From: Patescibacteria group bacterium
GTDB taxonomy: Bacteria > Patescibacteriota > Minisyncoccia > UBA6257 > 2-01-FULL-56-20
Direction: 5' to 3'
NCBI GenBank assembly: GCA_028865305.1
Contig: JAGWKM010000009.1
Span: 1 to 38,691, forward strand
DNA: 38,691 bases
A program made the position numbers and the translations under genes. The first letter of the stretch is position 1, and the number at the start of each line of letters is the position of its first letter. The notes beneath the pieces were generated by a model. It saw only the letters and a list, made by a program, of their open reading frames with translations, was not told the DNA's origin and made no database searches. Shown one piece after another: positions 30,554-38,681 of this stretch.

Positions 30554-32827
30554 TTATTGGCCGATCTTCGTTTGGATCGTGAAGTTCATGATATTCGACA
30601 TTACGGGTACGGCGTTCGCGCCAGGCGTAAACGGCGTTTCGCTTACCTTAACCGTGTGGTTGCCGACGGTAAGGCCGCTTAACGGTACGTTGATTTGGTT
30701 CGAACTTTGATAGCTTGATTGCACTGCGGCGTTATCGATATAGACGGTATTGCCGGCATTCGCGAAACTGCCCCAAACGATCAGGTAGGTGTTCTGGAGC
30801 GCAATAGCCGGGGTGGAAGATTCGGTTGATGTGTATACGCCGGTCGAAGGATCATAACCCTGCGCGGCGGTGATATACGGCATGATTTGCGCAAAACAAG
30901 CAACGGAACTTCCGCCGCCATTCGCTCCCGAACAGTCCCATGCGTATCCCGGCTCCGTGCCGCCCGCGCTCAAGGTCGGGGTCGACGCCGTTCCCAATGA
31001 GCAAAGGCCGGCGGTCGGCGGATTATTCGGGGTCACTGTTACGCCATTCGCGCTGCCGCAGGCGCCCGAACCGATGGAGACCGTGAATGTTTTCTTGGCG
31101 AGCGTACCTTTTAAGTCGGGGGTTCCCACGGCCACTTCCAGTTGATAGGAGCCGGGCTGGGTATAGCCGCACTTGGTCGGGACTTTGACGACTGGTGATG
31201 ATCCATAGGTTCCGTTGTCTTGCCAGTCAGGCCCAAGGGAGTCATTTGGCTGCCCGGTCTGGGGACACCAAACCTCGTAAGCAAAATTTCCGCCGGTTGT
31301 ATTGTTGAATTTAAACCGGAGCGAGATGCTTGGCAGAATGCCCTGGCTTACGATTGAATTGCCCCAGCCCGATCCGCCGGAGCTGAGGGCAACTCCGCCC
31401 TGTATGGATATGTCGACCGATGGTGCGGGCGCCGCGTTTACCGTGAAGGTAATGGGATTCGAAGTGGCGTTGTTCAGGTTGGGGAATCTGAGCCATTCGG
31501 TCCACTGGCCGACGGTCGAACTGCCAAACGTGCCCGTGAGCTTCCAGTTGCCGCTTGCGTCGGTCCAGGGAAGATTGACGCCGTTCAGAGCCGACGAGCA
31601 ATCCTGGACTCCATTCGGATGGATGGCGCAGATTTCCACCGGCGCGTTCGAATATTGGTGCGCGGTGAGGTTCAGGGTCCAGTTTTGGCCGACCGAGAAA
31701 TTACCGGTGGTTGCGCCATTAATTGAAAATCCGGATGGTGGAGTGGTTGTTGCGGTAGTCGCGGGCGTGGTTGCCGGTTTTGCTCCTGCGGCTATGGATT
31801 GGAGGAGCTGTGCCACGATCGAAAGGAAGTTCATGATACTCGAGAGGACTGCTGGCGGCATCGTGGCCGAGCTTGAAAGCGAACTTTCGATATTCTGCAG
31901 GGTCTGGGCCAGGGAAGAGAGTGAGCCCAAAGAGGTTTGCGTTTGGTTGTTGCCGGTTGATCCGGTTGTCTGGCTTTTTGCGCCGCTCAAGTCGCCCCAT
32001 ACCACCGTGCCTCCGATTGCCGATGCGGTTTGCCCGGGGCAGCCGGCAGCTTCGTAATAATAATTCGTGCCATCCGGTCGGATATTGGTACCGGTATCTA
32101 TGCGCACGACTCCGGTACAGCCCTCGGTTTGCGCCATTTGCTGCGCCGCAGCTTCCGTTCGGGGGGAACCGATGCCCCGCGCCAGGTCGTTCATATTATC
32201 CGTGCAGCCGCCGTTCAGGGCGCAAGGGCGGATCGTTACGGTGTTTTGCCCTGATTGCCCCTTATTATAGGTTACCGTGCAGGTGCCGGCCGTAGTATTG
32301 ATTGACCCGGGATCGCAATTGGATGTCGAATTTGCATTGGCGGCAGCAACGGTACCCGTGCCGCCGCTTGATGATCCGGAATTATTGCTTGACGAATTCG
32401 TGCCGCTGCAGGCGCTGCAATCGCCATTGCCCCCATAAACGAACGTGCAAGCACCGTTCACGCAGGCGTAACCGCCGCAGAGCACATCGGAAGCGGTGTT
32501 CGAGGTGCAGTAGGGTGTGGTTCCCGGGGCAGCCGCCCGGCCGCCGGCGTTGCCGACGATTGCACAGGCAGTACCTACGCAGGTGGTGCCGGACGGATAG
32601 TTAGTACCCGTTTGCGATTGTGTTCCGGTTCCGGTACTGCCGCTGCCACTCGTACCGCCGTTCGATGGTTGGGCCGGGCAATATTCCGGACCGGGTGAAG
32701 GCGAACCATTCCAGCAGGTATATGTCAATGCCTGCGCCGAAGCCGTCTGGACCTTGATTGAAATAAACGTAAATGCGCCGACTATTATTGCGCCCGCGAG
32801 TATCCCGAGCGCCAGAGCTCTTTTCAT
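30554..32827 (-). CDS. Large secreted Ser/Thr/Gly-rich protein with C-terminal TIG-like domain
   Basis: 757 residues. An N-terminal signal segment (MKRALALGILAGAIIVGAFT, cleavage near ASA-Q at about 32) leads to a low-complexity, Cys-containing region (about 35-170; runs of Gly, Ser, Thr, Asn), then domains of beta character, a module with CGSANG and CSLGTAS repeats (about 610-680) and a final IPT/TIG-like Ig domain (about 680-757: YLIVWGSFANAGNTVYIDN, GLTVGNHTVKVSE). Cys pairs suggest disulfides. ATG 32827 starts the signal peptide; upstream in-frame ATG at 32866 is less likely. It is divergent from gyrB. A surface or cell-contact role is inferred. Confidence 0.8.
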   Translation of the reverse strand: MKRALALGILAGAIIVGAFTFISIKVQTASAQALTYTCWNGSPSPGPEYCPAQPSNGGTSGSGSTGTGTQSQTGTNYPSGTTCVGTACAIVGNAGGRAAAPGTTPYCTSNTASDVLCGGYACVNGACTFVYGGNGDCSACSGTNSSSNNSGSSSGGTGTVAAANANSTSNCDPGSINTTAGTCTVTYNKGQSGQNTVTIRPCALNGGCTDNMNDLARGIGSPRTEAAAQQMAQTEGCTGVVRIDTGTNIRPDGTNYYYEAAGCPGQTASAIGGTVVWGDLSGAKSQTTGSTGNNQTQTSLGSLSSLAQTLQNIESSLSSSATMPPAVLSSIMNFLSIVAQLLQSIAAGAKPATTPATTATTTPPSGFSINGATTGNFSVGQNWTLNLTAHQYSNAPVEICAIHPNGVQDCSSALNGVNLPWTDASGNWKLTGTFGSSTVGQWTEWLRFPNLNNATSNPITFTVNAAPAPSVDISIQGGVALSSGGSGWGNSIVSQGILPSISLRFKFNNTTGGNFAYEVWCPQTGQPNDSLGPDWQDNGTYGSSPVVKVPTKCGYTQPGSYQLEVAVGTPDLKGTLAKKTFTVSIGSGACGSANGVTVTPNNPPTAGLCSLGTASTPTLSAGGTEPGYAWDCSGANGGGSSVACFAQIMPYITAAQGYDPSTGVYTSTESSTPAIALQNTYLIVWGSFANAGNTVYIDNAAVQSSYQSSNQINVPLSGLTVGNHTVKVSETPFTPGANAVPVMSNIMNFTIQTKIGQ

Positions 32828-32885
32828 ATATTTATTTTTATAATTTAAATTCGGCTTTTCCTTCATTATACAGGGTAAAAATAGC

Positions 32886-32915
32886 TTGCCCGGTGGATAA
32901 CTTTTTTGGTATAAT
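32886..32915 (+). promoter_or_regulatory. gyrB promoter TTGCCC-N18-TATAAT (extended -10)
   Basis: TGG-TATAAT with -10 at 32910-32915, 21 nt before ATG 32937. The leader is AT-rich with no Shine-Dalgarno. Confidence 0.55.
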
Positions 32916-32936
32916 TGGTTATATTTTATATAACTT

Positions 32937-34982
32937 ATGGCTGAAAAAAACGCTGAAAAACCAAAAGATTCCACGAAAGGCAGCGCTTCTTACGGCGCGA
33001 AGGATATTTATGTCCTTGAAGGTTTGGAACCGGTCCGCAAGCGGCCGGGCATGTATATCGGCTCGACCGGCGTCGCTGGTTTGCATCACCTTATCTGGGA
33101 AGTGGTTGACAACTCGACTGACGAGGCGATGGCCGGCTTCGCGAAAAACGTCACCGTGGAGCTCCTGGCGGACAATAAAGTGAGCGTCATCGATGATGGC
33201 CGCGGCATTCCGGTTGACGTGCATAAGCAGACGAAAAAATCGGCGCTCGATACGGTCATGACGACGCTCCACGCGGGCGGCAAGTTTGGCGGCGAATCGT
33301 ATAAAGTGTCCGGCGGTTTGCATGGCGTTGGCGTTTCCGTCGTGAACGCACTTTCGGAGTGGCTCAAGGTGGAAGTTGAACGCGACGGCGGAATGTACGT
33401 GCAGGAATATGTCCGCGGCGTGCCGAAATATAAAGTGAAAAAAATCGGTGCTTCGAAGAAACACGGAACGCGCGTTACCTTCATGCCGGATCCGCAGATT
33501 TTTCCGGAGATCGCGTTTAACGATAAGACCATTTTGGATTTTCTCCGCCAGCGCGCTTATCTTTCAAAGGGTATCCGCATAAATTTTTGGGATCGGCGGC
33601 CCAAGGTGCCGATATTTTACGGTTTCGGGTTTGAGGGTGGACTGCTTTCGTTCGTGAAATACGCCGCGCGGGGCAAAAATCGCCTGCACGAGGATATTTT
33701 TTATGTCGATAAAGAGCAGGAAAATATGCAGATTGAATGCGCATTCCTTTATGTGGATGATACAAAGGTCCAGGAGATGAGTTTTGCGAATAACATCAAT
33801 ACGCCCGAAGGCGGCATGCATTTGACCGGCTTCCGTTCGGCTTTGACGCGGTCGCTCAATAATTTCGCCCGCGCAGAAGGGTACCTGAAGGAGAAAGAAG
33901 AGAATCTCACGGCGGATGACGTGCGCGAGGGCTTAATCGTCGTCCTGTCCGTAAAGCTCCGCGAGCCGCAGTTCGAAGGCCAGACGAAGGCGAAGCTCGG
34001 GAATCCGGAGGCGCGCACGGCGACCGAAGCGGTCATCGGCGACGCGCTTAAGGAATTTTTGGAAAAGCATCCGCAGGAAGCGAAGGCGATCATCAGCAAA
34101 GTGATCCTCACGGCGAAGGCGCGTTTGGCAGCCCGCGCGGCGCGCGATACAGTTTTGCGCAAAGGGGCGTTCGAAGGATTGACCCTGCCCGGCAAACTCG
34201 CCGATTGCATTTCAAAGAACGCGGCGGATTCGGAACTCTTTATCGTTGAGGGTGACAGCGCCGGCGGCACGGCAAAGCAGGGACGCAACCGGCAGACGCA
34301 GGCGATTTTGCCGCTGCGGGGAAAAATTTTGAACGTTGAGCGCGCCCGGCTTGATCGTATGCTTGCGAATGCCGAGGTGCGGGCGCTTGTCGTCGCGATC
34401 GGTACGGCGATCGGCGAGGAATTCAATATGGAAAAACTGCGTTACCACAAGATTGTCATCATGACCGACGCGGATGTCGACGGTGCGCACATCCGCACGT
34501 TGCTGCTCACATTGTTCTACCGTTATTTCAAATCGGTTGTCGAAGGCGGTTACGTATACATTGCCCAGCCGCCGCTTTATAAAGTGCAGCTTGGCAAGGC
34601 GATCCAGTATGCTTATTCCGATGATGAAAAAGATAAGATCATGAAGGAGATGCAGAAGGCGGCGCCGGCGAAAGCGGCGGCGAAGAAAAAAACGGCAGAG
34701 GCGGAAACGCCGGTTGAAGGTGAAGAGGAGGGCGCCGAGGAAACCGCGAAGACGCGCATGCCGGACGTGCAGCGCTATAAGGGTCTTGGCGAGATGAGCG
34801 ACAAGCAGCTGTGGGAAACGACGATGAATCCGGAGAACCGTTTGATGAAGCAGGTGACGATCGAAGACGCAGAAAAAGCGGATAAGTTGTTTGATATCCT
34901 GATGGGAGATGCGGTGGAGCCGCGCAAGAACTTTATTCAGGCGCACGCAGCGACGGTGAAGAATATCGACTTAGTAGCATAA
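32937..34982 (+). CDS. gyrB: DNA gyrase subunit B
   Basis: 681 residues. GHKL ATPase domain (EVVDNSTDEA, DDGRGIPVD, GLHGVGVSVVNALS), transducer (QFEGQTKAKLGN) and TOPRIM domain (EGDSAGG from Glu438; IMTDADVDGAHIRTLLL), ending in the GyrB signature QRYKGLGEM near 612. With GyrA it introduces negative supercoils. An Ala/Lys- and Glu-rich insert (about 572-610: AAPAKAAAKKKTAEAE) lies just before QRYKGLGEM, where most GyrB have a short loop. gyrA is not in the window. Confidence 0.97.
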   Translation: MAEKNAEKPKDSTKGSASYGAKDIYVLEGLEPVRKRPGMYIGSTGVAGLHHLIWEVVDNSTDEAMAGFAKNVTVELLADNKVSVIDDGRGIPVDVHKQTKKSALDTVMTTLHAGGKFGGESYKVSGGLHGVGVSVVNALSEWLKVEVERDGGMYVQEYVRGVPKYKVKKIGASKKHGTRVTFMPDPQIFPEIAFNDKTILDFLRQRAYLSKGIRINFWDRRPKVPIFYGFGFEGGLLSFVKYAARGKNRLHEDIFYVDKEQENMQIECAFLYVDDTKVQEMSFANNINTPEGGMHLTGFRSALTRSLNNFARAEGYLKEKEENLTADDVREGLIVVLSVKLREPQFEGQTKAKLGNPEARTATEAVIGDALKEFLEKHPQEAKAIISKVILTAKARLAARAARDTVLRKGAFEGLTLPGKLADCISKNAADSELFIVEGDSAGGTAKQGRNRQTQAILPLRGKILNVERARLDRMLANAEVRALVVAIGTAIGEEFNMEKLRYHKIVIMTDADVDGAHIRTLLLTLFYRYFKSVVEGGYVYIAQPPLYKVQLGKAIQYAYSDDEKDKIMKEMQKAAPAKAAAKKKTAEAETPVEGEEEGAEETAKTRMPDVQRYKGLGEMSDKQLWETTMNPENRLMKQVTIEDAEKADKLFDILMGDAVEPRKNFIQAHAATVKNIDLVA

Positions 34983-34990
34983 AACTCTAA

Positions 34991-35364
34991 GCGCAAATCG
35001 AATAAGGAATCGCCCAGAAATGGAAGCGCCATTTTGCAGCCAGAGCTGCCATCCGCACGCAAATCATGGTCGCCGCGCCGGGTAATCCGGCTGAAAAAAG
35101 CCACAGCTGACCGTTTACCCCGCCAAAACCGAGGCAGGATACGAAGGCCGTCTTCCCCGCGATTACACTCCAGACGATATCAGTCTCAATCCTGGTGTTA
35201 GAGAAGGCAGCCTTCGTATCCTGCCTCGGTTTTGGCAAGGGTTTTCCGGCTATGGCTGTTTTTCTAGCCGGATTCCTCCGGCGCTTCTCCCTGATTTGCA
35301 GTGCGTCCGCAGATGGCTGCAAAATGCCATTCCCATTTCTGGGCGTCAATAATTCAATTTGCGC
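34991..35364. repeat. Giant imperfect hairpin element (374 nt)
   Basis: Inverted arms meet at many points: GCGCAAAT 34991-34998 with 35357-35364; CGCCCAGAAATGG 35011-35023 with 35333-35345; CATTTTGCAGCCA 35030-35042 with 35314-35326; and a perfect 27-bp innermost stem 35122-35148 with 35210-35236. The loop is 61 nt (35149-35209). No convincing ORF lies within. It starts 8 nt after the gyrB stop and could act as a terminator, a stable RNA or a MITE-like element. Confidence 0.9.
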
Positions 35365-35416
35365 GTGATTCCTTACTATATACAAGTTATTTTTAAGGAG
35401 GTAAGATTTTGGCAAT

Positions 35417-36091
35417 ATGAGCCAAGTATTTGAATACGATAAAACTAAGGACAAAAATTTTAAATTGCCTTGCGGAAACTGCGATTCGCGAACCAACCAC
35501 AAAGTTTTATCTTCGGTTGAATATGATTGGTATATTGACGGACCAGAAATAAGTGGAAATGATAGTTTTGAAATAATCGTTTGTTTAGGTTGTGATGCTT
35601 TATCTTTTCGACATGTATCTTCGGATTCAGATAGTGTAGATATGGACGAATATGGGAATTTGAATGCAATTGAGCGCGAAATTTTGTATCCGAGCCGGAT
35701 TACTGGTCGAAGGCAAATTGAAAATACGCATCTGCTTCCATTAAATATTCGAAAAATTTATGAGGAGACGCATGGAGCGCTTTGTTCGAGGTTCGCCATA
35801 CTTGCTGGAATTGGGATTAGAACATTAGCTGAATCTATTTGTAAAGAGAAGGATACAGTTGGAATAAATTTAGAGAAAAAGATTGACGATTTAGTTATAA
35901 AAGGAATTTTGACAAGAAATAATGCTGAAGTTCTTCATAAAACTAGATTGTTAGGAAATAGATCAGCACATGAATTTGTAGAGCCAAAAGAGCAGGAATT
36001 AGATATTGCCATGGATATCATCGAAAACTTATTGGAAAATGTTTACATAATTCCTGAGCGTGCAAAAAGATTAAAAATTGACGTCGCGTAA
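35417..36091 (+). CDS. DUF4145-domain protein with zinc ribbon
   Basis: 224 residues. An N-terminal zinc ribbon (Cys19-x2-Cys22 and Cys56-x2-Cys59) precedes the DUF4145 helical domain (IRTLAESICKEKD, KIDDLVIKGILTRNNAEVLHKTRLLGNRSAHEFVEP). DUF4145 proteins are often found with restriction or other defence genes, and the RNxxxH-like part (GNRSAHE) is HEPN-like, so RNA cleavage is conceivable. The gene is visibly more AT-rich than its neighbours and uses different codons (TTA, AGA, ATA), suggesting recent transfer. AAGGAGG lies 15 nt before ATG 35417, somewhat far. It sits between two large hairpin elements with no partner gene. Confidence 0.82.
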   Translation: MSQVFEYDKTKDKNFKLPCGNCDSRTNHKVLSSVEYDWYIDGPEISGNDSFEIIVCLGCDALSFRHVSSDSDSVDMDEYGNLNAIEREILYPSRITGRRQIENTHLLPLNIRKIYEETHGALCSRFAILAGIGIRTLAESICKEKDTVGINLEKKIDDLVIKGILTRNNAEVLHKTRLLGNRSAHEFVEPKEQELDIAMDIIENLLENVYIIPERAKRLKIDVA

Positions 36092-36113
36092 AAATAATAA
36101 TCACGATGGCGCG

Positions 36114-36272
36114 GCGATGCTGAAATGGCACATGCCTTTCGGGGGCTCTCGGAAGCGGTTTGGCACGGTCCGGCCGTTCCTATACGGCCGGCAAACCGCT
36201 GAGAGCGATTGCGCGCCGTCGCTGGACGGCGCGACAATGTACCCCGAAAGGCATGTGCCGTTTCGGCATCGC
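36114..36272. repeat. Branched hairpin element (three-way-junction-like)
   Basis: Outer stem of 31 bp (36114-36144 with 36242-36272; the only two mismatches are T opposite G, pairing in RNA). It encloses two further hairpins: one over about 36146-36206 (GCGGTTTG, CCGGCCGT with their complements) and one over 36208-36238 (CGCGCCGTC-GCTG-GACGGCGCG). It begins 23 nt after the DUF4145 stop. Confidence 0.9.
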
Positions 36273-36295
36273 TTTTGCATGATTTTCCCGCGCTA

Positions 36296-36323
36296 TTGAC
36301 AACTCTTAGGGCTCGGCTATAAT
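36296..36323 (+). promoter_or_regulatory. Strong promoter TTGACA-N16-TATAAT
   Basis: Both hexamers match consensus exactly, with 16-bp spacing. Downstream there is no CDS, only a terminator-like hairpin, tRNA-Thr and 23S, so it probably drives a small RNA, the rRNA unit, or both. Confidence 0.75.
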
Positions 36324-36329
36324 GTACTC

Positions 36330-36425
36330 CATACGAATGTTCACGAATTTAAATCCTCTCACACTTTGCGGCTAGACCGTGCTTTTTCTGCACAGCCCGA
36401 GCCGCCTTGTGCGGCCGATTTTTTT
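36330..36425 (+). ncRNA. Candidate about 95-nt small RNA or rRNA leader
   Basis: Bounded by the consensus promoter (start expected near 36330) and a terminator-like hairpin ending at 36425. It contains no sensible ORF. If the terminator is leaky or antiterminated, this would instead be the leader of the tRNA-Thr/23S transcript. Identity not recognised. Confidence 0.45.
36401..36425 (+). terminator. Terminator-like hairpin
   Basis: GCCGC-CTTGT-GCGGC (36401-36415), CGA, then T7 (36419-36425). Confidence 0.65.
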
Positions 36426-36609
36426 CCTGAGGTTCGTATAAACTCGTTTTTTTTAAATAATTCGGATTCACATATTCGAACCCTCGAATTGTAGAGTCGA
36501 GGAGATTTATATCAGAAGCTTTGCATCGTGATTTACGCTGATAAAGCAGCGGATACACTTCGCATTTATGTGTATTACCAATTTCTAACGATCGGCAAAG
36601 CAAAAAAGA
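36426..36609. other. Gene-free stretch between the terminator-like hairpin and the next inverted repeat
   Basis: No credible ORF, RNA gene or promoter is seen here. The sequence is AT-rich with a short CCTCGA/TCGAGG hairpin (about 36480-36502). Confidence 0.4.
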
Positions 36610-36720
36610 ACCTATCTCGAAAATAAGACGTGTAGATATCGCGAGGGCCAAAAAAACAAAATCGACGAGATGAAAATTGTCGCAACTGCGAGAGCTACGT
36701 GTATTATTTTCGAGATAGGT
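36610..36720. repeat. Inverted repeat hairpin
   Basis: AACCTATCTCGAAAATAA (36610-36627) is exactly complementary to the segment ending at 36720; pairing continues imperfectly inward (GACGTGTAG / CTACGTGTA). Confidence 0.85.
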
Positions 36721-36724
36721 TCCA

Positions 36725-37120
36725 TATCGAGACTGAAAGAAGGATTTAGCACATTTAAATTTCCGGTTGGAAAAAGTTGAAGCGCTTTCGGGGCTACGGC
36801 GGCGTTTCCTGTCCGCGTCCTAGCGTTCAGACGTTTGCCTCCGACGGCGCGGAAATTTTTTGCGGCGGGCATTGCCCGTCTGTTGAGTGAAGTCGGAACG
36901 TCAAGCCAAGCCGTTTCCGATACTCACCAACCTTTTTTGTTTCATGGGTCGATGTAGCTCAGTTGGGAGAGCGTGGCGATGGTCTCGCCAAGGTCGCAGG
37001 TTCGAACCCTGCCATCGACTCCAGCAACTCTGCGGTTTGGGTTCGGGGGTGCCGTTGGGGTTGCGCCATCCAGCGCTGCGAACGTGACGCAGCGCTGGAA
37101 TCCTTCTTTCAGTCTCGATA
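36725..37120. repeat. 22-bp inverted repeat bracketing tRNA-Thr
   Basis: Perfect arms at 36725-36746 (TATCGAGACTGAAAGAAGG…) and 37099-37120. The enclosed region holds tRNA-Thr and GC-rich smaller hairpins (36780-36890) but no gene. The right arm abuts the minisatellite hairpins before 23S. Confidence 0.88.
36948..37023 (+). tRNA. tRNA-Thr (anticodon GGT)
   Basis: Acceptor GTCGATG/CATCGAC, D-arm GCTC/GAGC, anticodon stem TGGCG/CGCCA with loop ATGGTCT (GGT at 34-36), T-arm GCAGG/CCTGC with loop TTCGAAC, discriminator T and an encoded CCA (37021-37023). Position 37 is C, where a purine is usual. Encoded CCA contrasts with tRNA-Val in the same window. Confidence 0.85.
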
Positions 37121-37124
37121 AAAA

Positions 37125-37196
37125 TGAGAGGTGGGAGATGAGTGGTGGGTAGTGGGAATTTTTCTCACTTCTCACTTCTCACCTCTCACTTCTCAA
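37125..37196. repeat. G-rich minisatellite hairpin A
   Basis: Left arm of GTGGGA/GTGAGA-type heptamers, right arm of TCTCACN heptamers; folds on itself imperfectly around AATTTTT. Confidence 0.88.
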
Positions 37197-37228
37197 ATGT
37201 AAGTCAGCATTGGGATGGTTGGCAAAAT

Positions 37229-37297
37229 GGGAGGTGAGACATGAGATGTGAGACGTGGGAATTTCCCACTTCTCATTTCCCACGTCTCACCTCTCAA
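37229..37297. repeat. G-rich minisatellite hairpin B, abutting 23S
   Basis: Same heptamer family: left arm TGGGAGGTGAGACATGAGA…, right arm ending CACGTCTCACCTCTCA, directly at the 23S 5' end. It may form the processing stem. Confidence 0.88.
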
Positions 37298-37559
37298 CTA
37301 AGGGCGAATGGTGGATGCCTAGACTCTAAAAGGCGATGAAGGACGCGGCGTAGCGGCGATACGCCTCGGGGAGGTGCGTAGCAACCTGTGATCCGGGGAT
37401 TTCCGAATGGGGCAACCTTATTGAGCAAACCTCAATAGCTCAACGCAAGTTGAGAGCGAACCAGGCGAAGTAAAACATTTCAGTAGCCTGAGGAATAAAG
37501 AACAAAAGTTTATCCCCCTAGTATCGGCGAGAGAAAAGGGGAGAGCCCAGACTGAGATT

Positions 37560-37700
37560 AAATTTATTTAATTTCAGAGTTATAAGTTTAAAGGCGGCGT
37601 TTGCGCAGCTTACAGCTCCCAGCATCCAGCTAAAAACTGGAGGCCGGCAGCTGGTAGCAGCGTAAGCGGAGAAGTTACAAAATCATCGGTTAGCCAAAGC
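37560..37700 (+). other. Insertion in 23S rRNA (about 115 nt longer than E. coli)
   Basis: Between the AGAGCCCAGACTGAG and GGGTGATAGCCCC blocks the sequence is about three times longer than in E. coli. It folds with GCTTAC…GTAAGC and CCAG/CTGG stems. No ORF. Extended helix or an excised intervening sequence. Confidence 0.7.
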
Positions 37701-37847
37701 CGACTGGAAAGCGGCGCCAGAGCGGGTGATAGCCCCCTAGGCGAAAACAGATGATCTTCTTAGTCTTTTTTCTTGAGTACTTCGGAGTAAAACAGTTCCG
37801 GAGGAATTCGCCAGTACTATCTGGCAAGGCTAAATACTTTTAGAGAT

Positions 37848-37884
<37 letters not shown>

Positions 37885-37939
37885 CAGGCCGGTGAGGCCG
37901 TTGAAATAGAACCTGAAACCATTTGTCTACAAGGAAAAG

Positions 37940-38010
37940 AAGTGGGAAGTGGGAGGTGGGATGTGGGAAGCGAGATTTCTCACTCCTCACATCTCACCCC
38001 TCACCCCACA
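37940..38010. repeat. G-rich minisatellite hairpin C, inside 23S rRNA
   Basis: Left arm AGTGGGAAGTGGGAGGTGGG…, right arm of TCTCACN/CTCACC units. It occupies the variable helix after AACCTGAAACC (helix 25 region of E. coli numbering) and belongs to the same family as hairpins A and B. Confidence 0.85.
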
Positions 38011-38649
38011 ACTTTGTGCCTATTGAAGAATGAGCCAACGACTTATTTTGTATTGCAGTCTAAGCACCATTGGTGCGAAGGCGTAGGGAAACCGAGTGTT
38101 AAAAGCGCGCAATATATGCAGTACGATATAGACCCGAAGCCAGATGAGCTTGCCCTGGGCAGGTTGAAGTTTCCCGAAAGGGAGATGGAGGACCGAACTG
38201 GTGAGTTGTTCAACACTCTCGGATGACCTGGGGTAAGGAGTGAAAAGCTAATCGAATCTGGTAATAGCTGGTTCTCTCCGAAATAGTTTTAGGACTAGCG
38301 GTATCGATAAACTGTGTGGGGGTAGAGCACTGGATGGTTCGTACAGTCCGAAAGGGCGGCGCACCAATCAAACTCCGAATACCATGCAAGGCACCGATAC
38401 TAGTCAGACTGCGGGGGCTAAGCTCCGTGGTCGCGAGGGGAAGAGCCCAGATCGCAAGTTAAGGTCCCCAAATCTACGCTCAGTGCGAAAGGCAGTCGCA
38501 GACCATAGACAGGTAGGAGGTTGGCTTAGAGGTAGCCATCCTTTAAAGAGTGTGTAACAACTCACTACTCGATGGTTTGCGGCGCCGAAAATGTACCGGG
38601 ACTCAAGCGTAGTACCGAAACTGCGGGTGGGATGCAGATGCGAGGGATT

Positions 38650-38681
38650 CTTGAAGACGGTCTTTAAAGACGGTCTTCAAG
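38650..38681. repeat. Hairpin in 23S rRNA near the window end
   Basis: CTTGAAGAC (38650-38658) and GTCTTCAAG (38673-38681) pair around a near-palindromic centre; extra relative to the E. coli helix here, but cut close to the window edge. Confidence 0.6.

Noticed and set aside
34991-36425. 16S rRNA, tmRNA, SRP RNA or RNase P RNA upstream of 23S
   Set aside because: None of the conserved signature sequences of these RNAs is present in the hairpin-rich interval.
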